A program made the translations under genes and the position numbers. A model generated the notes under the pieces. The model searched no databases and was not told where the DNA came from. It saw nothing but the letters and a program-made list of their open reading frames with translations. From contig CABUDJ010000001.1 of the NCBI GenBank assembly GCA_902490325.1, positions 1 to 64,000 on the forward strand: a stretch of 64,000 bases of DNA, given 5' to 3'. The first letter of the stretch is position 1; every line of letters begins with the position of its first letter. The stretch comes from an uncultured Collinsella sp. (lineage in GTDB: Bacteria > Actinomycetota > Coriobacteriia > Coriobacteriales > Coriobacteriaceae). Below, one piece after another: positions 41,068 through 47,932 of the stretch.

Positions 41068-41248
41068 GAGGTCTAATACTTTTCCGAGAAGTGAACGGCC
41101 ATACTTGGACCTCCGAAGCATCGACATTTTTAGACGTCAAACCCGCAGGATTTGGCTGGCAAAACCGCAGGAAATTGCATCTCGAAAGTGCCGATGCTTC
41201 GGGGGCCCGTTTTCACTCGTTCACTTCTCGGGAAAAGTATTAAACCTC
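41068..41248. repeat. 181-bp fold-back element
   Basis: The left end (41068-41097) and right end (41218-41248) are near-perfect reverse complements of about 30 bases (GAGGTCTAATACTTTTC... against ...GAAAAGTATTAAACCTC). Inside, CCGAAGCATCG (41113-41123) pairs with CGATGCTTCGG (41192-41202). The centre holds a short direct repeat around CCGCAGGA. No protein is encoded convincingly. It is either a miniature inverted-repeat element or a large structured RNA. Confidence 0.7.
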
Positions 41249-41337
41249 GTTGTATGGGGTGCGGCTGGAGGGTGGTCATCGTTCAGTAGCTACCTCTTCC
41301 TTGTGAATCGCCTGAAGCGCAAGGCATAATGCATGTG

Positions 41338-41358
41338 ACAAAGGGACGGCCCCTTTGT
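41338..41358. repeat. GACAAAGGG palindrome variant
   Basis: ACAAAGGG (41338-41345) and CCCTTTGT (41351-41358) with a 5-base loop, just before the dihydrouridine synthase gene. Third member of the palindrome family. Confidence 0.65.
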
Positions 41359-41382
41359 TGTGTTGATATGAGAGAAGAGTAG

Positions 41383-42336
41383 ATGATCCTTTCGCTGGCC
41401 CCTATGGAGGGGATTACCGGGCATGTGTTCCGTCGCGTGCATGCGGAGTGCTTCGGTGCGCTCGATTGCTATTACACGCCGTTTTTGCCGCCACCGCGGG
41501 TGGGAAACCGCTTTGGCGGCAAGGCGTTCAAGGAAGTCGATCCAGCTAACAACCAAGGGCTAAATGTCGTCCCCCAGCTTATGTCCAAGAATGCGGACGA
41601 GTTTGTGTGGGCGGCGCAGGTGCTCGCCGACATGGGCTATCGCGAAGTCAACCTTAACCTGGGTTGTCCCTCGGGGACGGTTGTCGCCAAGGGCAAGGGC
41701 TCGGGTTTCTTGCGCAATCTCGACGAGCTCGAGGCGTTCTTAAGCGATGTGTGCGAGCGGTCGCCGTTGCCGGTGTCGGTAAAGACCAGGCTGGGGCTGG
41801 AGAATGACGACGAATACGAGCGCGTGCTCGATCTGTATTGCCGCATGCCGTTGGCAGAGCTGATCGTGCATCCGCGCGTACAGAAGGACCGCTATACGGG
41901 CTTGCCGCGCAAAGAGTTTTATGGCGAGACGCTGGAGCGTGCGCCGTTCCCCGTGGCCTATAACGGTGACATTTTTGATCTTGAGGATATGGACGCGCTG
42001 GTGGAGGCCTATCCCGGCACGCGCCATGTGATGTTGGGGCGTGGCCTGCTCGCGAACCCCGCTCTGGCTCGCATGGTCAAGGGCGGCCCTGCTGCAACGG
42101 CTGCTGAGCTGCAGCGCTTCCACGACACGCTGTTTGCGGCATATGCAGAAGAGATTGGCGGCAATGCGGTCTTCCGCATGAAGGAGTGGTGGTTCTACGC
42201 CAAGTGCGCTTTCGCTGATCCCGCTACCGTCCACAAGATCGTACGCAAGACCAAAAAGGTCGACGAATACCGCGCTGCCGTCGAGCGCGTCTTTCGTGAA
42301 CAGCCGCTTGCACCCACAGCTCGCTTCCACGGCTAA
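41383..42336 (+). CDS. tRNA-dihydrouridine synthase
   Basis: A 317-residue FMN-dependent Dus enzyme that reduces specific uridines in tRNA. It begins LSLAPMEGITGHVFRRVH, the typical barrel start. LNLGCPSGTVVAKGKGSGFL carries the catalytic Cys in the usual NxGCP context, and VKTRLG, IVHPRVQKDRYTG and AYNGDIF are conserved flavin and RNA contacts. The C-terminal helical domain is present. ATG 41383 has GAGAAGAG upstream. Length is near the family norm. Which Dus subfamily it belongs to is not clear. Confidence 0.92.
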   Translation: MILSLAPMEGITGHVFRRVHAECFGALDCYYTPFLPPPRVGNRFGGKAFKEVDPANNQGLNVVPQLMSKNADEFVWAAQVLADMGYREVNLNLGCPSGTVVAKGKGSGFLRNLDELEAFLSDVCERSPLPVSVKTRLGLENDDEYERVLDLYCRMPLAELIVHPRVQKDRYTGLPRKEFYGETLERAPFPVAYNGDIFDLEDMDALVEAYPGTRHVMLGRGLLANPALARMVKGGPAATAAELQRFHDTLFAAYAEEIGGNAVFRMKEWWFYAKCAFADPATVHKIVRKTKKVDEYRAAVERVFREQPLAPTARFHG

Positions 42337-42339
42337 CTA

Positions 42340-42392
42340 GTCATCGGGGGCGTTCTTTAACGACTGGTCATTTAAGGACGTCCCCAACGACT
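42340..42392. repeat. imperfect hairpin after the Dus gene
   Basis: GTCATCGGGGGCGTTCTTTA (from 42340) is the imperfect reverse complement of TTTAAGGACGTCCCCAACGA (42371-42390). It may end the dus transcript and may belong to a dispersed repeat family. Confidence 0.5.
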
Positions 42393-42403
42393 ATGTAGCA
42401 AAA

Positions 42404-42464
42404 ACATGTACACCAGCATCCAAAGATGTCGAAAAATGTCGACTTTGGATGCTGGTGTACATGT
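42404..42464. repeat. perfect 22-bp hairpin, copy 1
   Basis: 42404-42425 and 42443-42464 are exact reverse complements (core CCAGCATCCAAAG), with a 17-base loop containing ATGTCGAAAAATGTCGA. A second copy with identical core, loop and right flank is at 43487-43550. Confidence 0.85.
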
Positions 42465-42487
42465 TTGGGTCCGACGGGGGAGCGGGC

Positions 42488-42754
42488 CTAGGCAATCAGT
42501 GCATCAAGTGTAATGAGCTCTCTGAGCCGCTCCGTGCGTGTTTGCCCATGGCGTTTGGCTTTTTCGTCAAACGCCTCAAGAATCGATTCGCCCACACGTG
42601 CTGATATAACGACGCTCGGCTCATCGGAGATTGGTGGCCTTCCCAACTTGATGGTGTGACCTTTCGGCCACTCATCTTTTTCGTAGGCTTCCGCGGCTTT
42701 CTTCAACTCTCCGGGAGCAAACCCCATCATCTTTTCGAGCTGCTTAGCATCCAT
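42488..42754 (-). CDS. small ribbon-helix-helix-like protein, possible antitoxin
   Basis: An 88-residue acidic/basic protein from ATG 42754, with AGGAGG upstream. The N-terminal part (DAKQLEKMMGFAPGELKKAA) is followed by LGRPPISDEPSVVISARVGE and a C-terminal helix pair (FDEKAKRHGQTRTERLREL). The latter resembles CopG/ribbon-helix-helix DNA-binding proteins and antitoxins. No toxin partner is adjacent; both sides are repeat-rich noncoding DNA. It may be an orphan antitoxin. Its GTATACAA/TTGTAGAC-rich promoter region around 42810-42835 could be its own operator. Confidence 0.65.
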   Translation of the reverse strand: MDAKQLEKMMGFAPGELKKAAEAYEKDEWPKGHTIKLGRPPISDEPSVVISARVGESILEAFDEKAKRHGQTRTERLRELITLDALIA

Positions 42755-42829
42755 GGCGCCTCCTATCGATCGACATAATGTCGAGCGCCGGTTCTCGGAT
42801 TCTCTTTTTGTATACAATTTTGTAGACAA

Positions 42830-43157
42830 AAATACAAGCAGTTCATCGGGCTAATTAGCTTGTTTTGACCTGCCTGTTCGATAGGAAATGAGCATTGACG
42901 GCTTCGATACTCCTTTGCTTTTCAGCTTGGAATTTGGATGCTCATTGAACTTCCGGAGGGGAGCCCTTTATTAAGCTATTGAGATTCTGGGCAGGAGCTC
43001 TCACTGGTCTTCGGTAATGGGGCCAGCTTAATTCGCGACACAGTGTGTCGCGAATGGGAGTAGTCGTTAGGTGTCCTTCAATGGCTACTCATATAAGAAC
43101 GTTCAAGTGTCGGATTTTGTCATTTAGTGTCGCTCTCAGCGACTATTCTGGAGGGTC
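42830..43157. other. noncoding AT-rich stretch with a 25-bp palindrome
   Basis: No gene seen. ATTCGCGACACA (43031-43042), G, TGTGTCGCGAAT (43044-43055) is a perfect palindrome of 25 bp. GAGTAG and CTACTC near 43058 and 43085 form a weaker hairpin. Base composition is clearly more AT-rich than the flanking genes, suggesting acquired or decayed DNA. Confidence 0.55.
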
Positions 43158-43386
43158 GTGGTCAAAAAAGGGCAAATATGAGTACTGTTGCCATTATGGT
43201 TGCATTTATTTGCTATAAATTGTAGCTCCTGATGAGATTTGTTCCCATTAAGAGCTACTTTTATTGAACATATGAGGAGAAATAACGTCGTCTGCGGACG
43301 AGTGGAACGTTGAATAGTTCCTGAAGTGATCAAAATCGCTGCTACTAAACAGGTAGCAGTACTCATATTTGCCCTTTTTTGACCAC
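43158..43386. repeat. 229-bp element with perfect 30-bp terminal inverted repeats (MITE-like)
   Basis: 43158-43187 and 43357-43386 are exact reverse complements (GTGGTCAAAAAAGGGCAAAT... outward), and the similarity continues imperfectly to GAGGG on both outer sides. The interior includes GTAGCTC/GAGCTAC and a GTCTGCGGACGA segment that recurs near 14709. There is no transposase gene inside. A non-autonomous transposable element is the simplest reading; I see no certain target-site duplication. Confidence 0.75.
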
Positions 43387-43486
43387 AGCCCTCTCGGAAA
43401 CCTTTCCAGAGGCGTCAAACAGCCATAATCCAAAGGTCTCCTCAAACAATTAGCCGGCCAAGAGCGTCCATGACTACCAAAAAGCT

Positions 43487-43540
43487 GTACGCCAGCATCC
43501 AAAGATGTCGAAAAATGTCGACTTTGGATGCTGGTGTACA
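43487..43540. repeat. hairpin, copy 2
   Basis: The same hairpin as at 42404: identical from CAGCATCC (43493) through the loop to TTTGGGTC (43550). The outer left arm has diverged (CTGTACGCC instead of TGTACACC). Confidence 0.85.
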
Positions 43541-43587
43541 TGTTTGGGTCGTATGGGTTGGGGCCCTGGACGGACAGAGCGTGCGTA

Positions 43588-43833
43588 CTAGAGCAGGTTT
43601 TCCTGCACCCACGCGATGATGTCGCTCGATTCGTAGAGTGGTTTGCCGTCGATGAACAGGCAGGGAACCTGGCGTTTTCCGCCGACGGCGATGAGTGTCT
43701 GTTCGGCATCGGAATCGGTCGAGATATTGCGCTCGGGAATGGTCACGCCGTTATCGGCCAAAAAGTGCTTGACCTTTAAGCAATACGGGCAGCCGGTCAT
43801 AACGTACAGCGCGAGCTCGTGATTAGTAGCCAT
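43588..43833 (-). CDS. glutaredoxin-like protein
   Basis: An 81-residue glutaredoxin fold with active site TGCPYCLKVKHFL (residues 13-25) and the cis-proline region RQVPCLFIDG. It reduces disulfides or mixed disulfides, probably with thioredoxin-reductase or other electron donors because Coriobacteria generally lack glutathione. GGAG upstream fixes ATG 43833. The next gene upstream on the same strand is an XRE/zinc-ribbon regulator about 50 bases away, so co-transcription is possible. Confidence 0.9.
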   Translation of the reverse strand: MATNHELALYVMTGCPYCLKVKHFLADNGVTIPERNISTDSDAEQTLIAVGGKRQVPCLFIDGKPLYESSDIIAWVQENLL

Positions 43834-43884
43834 AGGTCTCCAATCGGTTGAGGTTTTGATTGAAATACCCAAAGCCGCCGCGGT

Positions 43885-44712
43885 CTATGCGCGCGTCAAC
43901 GAAGACTCGATGGCCTGGACCAGAAACGCCGTGGCTCCGGTGGCGCAGGGCTTGTCGTAGTAGTCAACAAAGCGCTGGTCGGCAAGATAACCGTGGGCGA
44001 GGCCCAGGTACGCCTCGTCTTGGGGCTCGCATCCCCAGTTGAGAGCAATCCAGCGACGATGCATCGCGACAAGCTTACGAGCCTCGTTGCTCTCTGGGTC
44101 GCCAATGCCCATGGCAATTGAGAGCTGGCCCAGAATAGCGCGTTCAAGTTCCTTCATGTCGTTCCATGTCTCGGGGTCCATGTCCAGCAACGCTTCGTTT
44201 GCTGCATCGATAGCCTCATCGCCGTAGCGCGCCCGCGCCTCGGCACCGTAGCGCGCCTCGTTTTCCTGCATGGTGCGCCAGCGCTCCAGTTGCGGCAGGA
44301 CGGCGCCCATGAGCGAGACGGCTTCGTCGAGCGACATGCCGGTGTTTTGTGCCAGGCGCGGGGCACAATCCTCAATCATTGCCTCCATGGTGGTGTCATA
44401 GGTGTACTTGCCGTGGTCGTAGCACCACTTGCAGTAATGATCGGTCGCGGTGCCCGTGGCATCGGTGCCGCAGTCGTCGGGCGTGAGTATCATGCCGCAG
44501 CTCTGGCAATAGTGCTCAGGCATTTCGAGCAGGTGGGACAGCGGTTCTCCGGTTACGGCGGCGATGAGCTTCATCATGTCGATGCCCGGTGTGACCTCGC
44601 CGCGCTCCCACCGGCTGATGGCCTGGCGTGTGACGAAGAGCTTAGCGGCAAGCTGCTCTTGGGTAAGGTGATGGGCGCGACGGACAGCAATGAGCTTTTC
44701 TGCAAAGGCCAT
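43885..44712 (-). CDS. XRE-type regulator with zinc ribbon and TipAS-like domain
   Basis: A 275-residue three-part regulator. Residues 1-65 are an XRE helix-turn-helix (LTQEQLAAKLFVTRQAISRW). Residues about 68-100 are a zinc ribbon with CQSCGM and YCKWCYDHG. Residues about 120-265 resemble the TipAS ligand domain (EARARYGDEAIDAANEALLD, WIALNWGCEP, YLADQRFVDYYD). TipAS-like domains bind antibiotics or small hydrophobic molecules in MerR-type proteins. Divergent from trmO. AAAGGAGC upstream supports ATG 44712. Confidence 0.85.
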   Translation of the reverse strand: MAFAEKLIAVRRAHHLTQEQLAAKLFVTRQAISRWERGEVTPGIDMMKLIAAVTGEPLSHLLEMPEHYCQSCGMILTPDDCGTDATGTATDHYCKWCYDHGKYTYDTTMEAMIEDCAPRLAQNTGMSLDEAVSLMGAVLPQLERWRTMQENEARYGAEARARYGDEAIDAANEALLDMDPETWNDMKELERAILGQLSIAMGIGDPESNEARKLVAMHRRWIALNWGCEPQDEAYLGLAHGYLADQRFVDYYDKPCATGATAFLVQAIESSLTRA

Positions 44713-44853
44713 AGCGGCTCCTTTCTGCTGGTTGATGGCTTAAGCATACGCGGCGGCAGGCGCCCTTCCAAGCAACCGTTGGTTGCACGACGGGGGACCG
44801 CGGCGAAGAATTGCGCGCAACGCCCCACGCCTCCATGCCGTACAATGACCGGC

Positions 44854-45591
44854 ATGGAACCTATCGCACGCATACATACCGACCTGCCGCAGAAGTTCGG
44901 CATTCCGCGCAACAGCTTTTTGGCGCCCCATCTGCAGGGACGAATCTTTTTTGAGCCGGAATTTGCCTCCAATGCAGCGGTTGAGGGCCTGGACTCCTTC
45001 TCTCACCTGTGGCTGCTGTGGCGCTTCGAAAACGGAACGCCCGGCGGCACGGCTAAGGATATTGCCGTCGACGCTAAAACGCAGGACAGGTCCGGCACCA
45101 ACGCAAAATGGTCGAAAACCGTGCGCCCGCCGCGTCTGGGCGGAGCCGAACGTGTGGGAGTGTTTGCCACGCGCAGTCCGTTTCGCCCTAATCCCATCGG
45201 GCTCACCTGCGTCAAGCTTGATCGTGTCGAGCTCACCGACGATGGCCCCATCATCCATGTGTTGGGGGCCGACCTGCGCGACGGTACGCCCATCTACGAC
45301 ATCAAGCCCTACATTCCGTTTGCGGACTGCCACCCGGATGCGACCGGAGGCTGGATCGAGGATGCTCCGTGGCAAGAGCTCGATGTTGAGTTTCCGCAAG
45401 CACTGCAGGATATGGTCCCGCCCGCAAAGCTCCTCGGCTTGGTCGAGGTCCTTCGCCAAGACCCGCGCCGCGCGGGCAGCAAGCACGAGCCACACCGCGT
45501 CTATCATCTGGCTTACGCCGGGCTCGACATATCGTTTACGGTCGATGAAACCCAGCTAACCGTAGTTGCCGTCAACGACGCGCAAGACTAA
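44854..45591 (+). CDS. trmO: tRNA (adenine37-N6)-methyltransferase TrmO/TsaA
   Basis: A 245-residue member of the TrmO (YaeB/VirR/TsaA) family, which methylates t6A37 of tRNA using SAM. It shows FSHLWLLWRF, VGVFATRSPFRPNPIGLTCV and DGTPIYDIKPYIPFAD, all diagnostic. The C-terminal extension (PPAKLLGLVEVL...YHLAYAGLD) is usual. TACAAT at 44841-44846 looks like a -10 box only seven bases before ATG 44854, so the mRNA may be leaderless; ATG 44845 is an in-frame alternative. Divergent from the XRE regulator. Confidence 0.92.
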   Translation: MEPIARIHTDLPQKFGIPRNSFLAPHLQGRIFFEPEFASNAAVEGLDSFSHLWLLWRFENGTPGGTAKDIAVDAKTQDRSGTNAKWSKTVRPPRLGGAERVGVFATRSPFRPNPIGLTCVKLDRVELTDDGPIIHVLGADLRDGTPIYDIKPYIPFADCHPDATGGWIEDAPWQELDVEFPQALQDMVPPAKLLGLVEVLRQDPRRAGSKHEPHRVYHLAYAGLDISFTVDETQLTVVAVNDAQD

Positions 45592-45703
45592 CCAGCCATT
45601 CGTCCGCACCCGTCAAATTAAGCGCCAAACCCCGCGCCAAAACCGCCCACGCTGGTGGACAATAACGCCTACCAAAACAATCAACTTTGCACGGGAGTCC
45701 AGC

Positions 45704-46918
45704 ATGAAATACGACTTCACTTCAATCATCGACCGCCACGGCATGGACGCCATCGCCGTTGACTCTTGGGGTGAGATCCCCGGTATGGCCCCGAACGCAC
45801 CCGACGAGGGCTTCGACCGCATTCCCATGTGGGTGGCCGACATGAACTTTGCCACTGTGCCCACGGTCCAGGAACACATCATTCAGCGCGCCCAGCACCC
45901 CATGTTTGGCTATTTCAATCCGCGCTCCGAGTATTTCGACCGCATCATCGAATGGCAGAGCCGCCGCAATGGCGTCGAGGGCCTGCGCCCTGAACATATC
46001 GGTTACGAAAACGGCGTGCTGGGCGGTGTCGTGTCGACGCTGCGCGCGTATGTCCAGCCGGGCGATGCGGTGCTGGTCCACAGCCCCACCTACATCGGCT
46101 TTACCAAGTCCATTGAGGCCGCGGGCTATCGTATTGTCCATAGCCCGCTTAAGCTCGACGATCAGGGCGTGTGGCGCATGGACTTTGAGGACATGGAGTG
46201 CAAACTCGCCCAAAACCACATCCATGCCGCGGTGTTCTGCTCGCCGCACAATCCCTGCGGCCGCGTATGGGAGCGCGACGAAATCGAGCGCGCCATGGAC
46301 ATCTATCGCCAGCACGATTGCGTGGTGATATCGGACGAGATTTGGCCCGATATCATCCTGCCGGGGCACTAGCACATCCCGACGCAGTCGGTGAGCGAGG
46401 ATGCCCGCATGCGCACGGTTGCCCTCTATGCGCCGAGCAAGACGTTTAACCTGGCGGGCCTTGTCGGCAGCTACCACATTGTCTACAACGAGACGCTGCG
46501 TGACCGCATCTGCGCCGTGTCCAACAAGACCCACTACAACGAGATGAATGTCCTCTCCATGCATGCGCTTATCGGTGCCTACCAGCCGCAGGGCTACGAG
46601 TGGGTGGACGAGCTCAACCAGGTGCTTGCCGGCAATATCGAGTACTTCTGCGATTACGTGGACGGGCATTTTGAGGGCGTGTCCTATTCGCGTCCGCAGG
46701 GCACGTACATGGTGTTTCTGGACTGCACCGAGTGGTGTCGCGAGCATGGCCGCGATATTCAGTGGCTGCTCGACGAGGGGGCGCGCGTGGGCGTGGGATA
46801 TCAGGACGGCCGCCCGTTCCACGGGCCCTGCCACATTCGCGTGAATCTGGCGCTGCCGCTTTCGCGCGTAAAGGAAGCGTGCGACCGCCTGGACCGCTAC
46901 GTTTTTAATGCACGGTAA
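45704..46918 (+). pseudogene. MalY/PatB-type PLP C-S lyase interrupted by an amber codon
   Basis: A full-length aminotransferase-fold gene (404 codons) of the MalY/PatB cystathionine beta-lyase class: WVADMNFATVPTVQEHI, ENGVLGGVVSTLRAYVQPGD, CSPHNPCGRVW and VVISDEIWPDIIL. At 46370-46372 the codon is TAG (ILPGH, stop, HIPTQSVSE). The same frame then continues through APSKTFNLAG, which holds the PLP lysine, and MNVLSMHALIGAYQPQG to the natural stop. One C-to-T change from CAG explains it. The truncated product lacks the catalytic lysine. GGGAG precedes ATG 45704. Identity is clear; whether it is dead, suppressed or a sequence error is open. Confidence 0.88.
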
Positions 46919-47062
46919 GTGAGCACTGCATGCGGGGCCTTCTGCCAAGTCGGCTGGAAGGCCCCACATGGTAAAACGTCTGTAGCCATTGGGCACTCGT
47001 GTGGTTTTGTTTGCTATTATTTTTTACCATTTCAGTCTGTAAACAGGATCGTATGGAGCTCG

Positions 47063-47932
47063 ATGAAAAGGTCCCGTCGCTCGGTTGCCATTTCGTTGTT
47101 TGTTGCGCTTGCGGTAGCGTGCGCCTTTGTCGTAGCGATAGCCGGCTGTTCCGGGTCGAATGGCAGAGCCTCGACGTCTGCATTAGAAGGCCTGGATGCC
47201 TCGCAGGCCAAAGACGACAACCTTAAGACGCTCAACGTCGGCAGCGACCTCTATCCACCGTTTGTGTATACCGACGAGTACGGCGATATCGTTGGCCTGG
47301 ATGTCGAGATATTGACCGAGGCTTTGACTCGCATTGGTTACAAGCCAAAATACCAGCTGATCGACTGGGAAAAGAAGAAGGAGCTGCTGGCGAGCGGCGA
47401 ACTCGATTGTGTCATGGGCAGCTTTAGTATGACGGGTCGCGAAAACGAATATCGTTGGGCCGGCCCGTACCTTGCGAGCCGCCAGGTGGTCGCGGTCGAT
47501 CCCCAGAGCGATATCTACACGCTTGCCGATCTTGAGGATAAGATCGTGGCGGTTCAGTCCACCACCAAGCCCGAGGACATTTTGCTCAATCGCATAAATG
47601 AAAACGTTCCGCAGATCAAGGAACTCTACAGCTTTTCGGACGGTTCATACCTGAACCCGGCGCTCGTCGAGGGCCTGGTCGACGCTATCGCCGCGCATGA
47701 GTCCTCGTTCCTCACCTACGAAAAAGACTATGGTGTGGCATATCGCATTTTGGATGAGCCGCTGCTAGAGGTCGGTTTGGGCACCGCTTTCGATATCAAC
47801 GATACGCGTGGCATCGACGTCAAGCTCACTCATGCCTACCAAGAAATGCTTGCCGATGGCACCATGGAACGCCTGGTGTCAAAGTACTTCGATGACCCTT
47901 CGCCATTTTTGAATATGGAGGGCCTGTCATGA
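47063..47932 (+). CDS. extracellular solute-binding lipoprotein (SBP family 3)
   Basis: A 289-residue lipoprotein with a basic N-terminus (MKRSRRSVAI), a hydrophobic core and a lipobox-like VAIAGCSG. The mature part is an amino-acid-type binding protein (LNVGSDLYPPFVYTDEYGDI, GLDVEILTEALTRIGYKPKY, LDCVMGSFSMTGRE). Instead of ABC permease genes, its partner is a membrane hybrid kinase that overlaps it by 4 bases. So it probably presents an extracellular ligand to that kinase, like a periplasmic sensor subunit. GGAG upstream supports ATG 47063. Confidence 0.9.
   Translation: MKRSRRSVAISLFVALAVACAFVVAIAGCSGSNGRASTSALEGLDASQAKDDNLKTLNVGSDLYPPFVYTDEYGDIVGLDVEILTEALTRIGYKPKYQLIDWEKKKELLASGELDCVMGSFSMTGRENEYRWAGPYLASRQVVAVDPQSDIYTLADLEDKIVAVQSTTKPEDILLNRINENVPQIKELYSFSDGSYLNPALVEGLVDAIAAHESSFLTYEKDYGVAYRILDEPLLEVGLGTAFDINDTRGIDVKLTHAYQEMLADGTMERLVSKYFDDPSPFLNMEGLS

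Noticed and set aside
41022..41329. Overlapping short open frames over the fold-back element
   Set aside because: They simply traverse the inverted repeat, lack ribosome sites, and their translations have no protein-like pattern.
46370..46372. TAG as pyrrolysine or TGA (27947) as selenocysteine
   Set aside because: No pyl or sel machinery or SECIS-like hairpin is seen, and neither family uses these residues at these positions; simple nonsense changes explain both.
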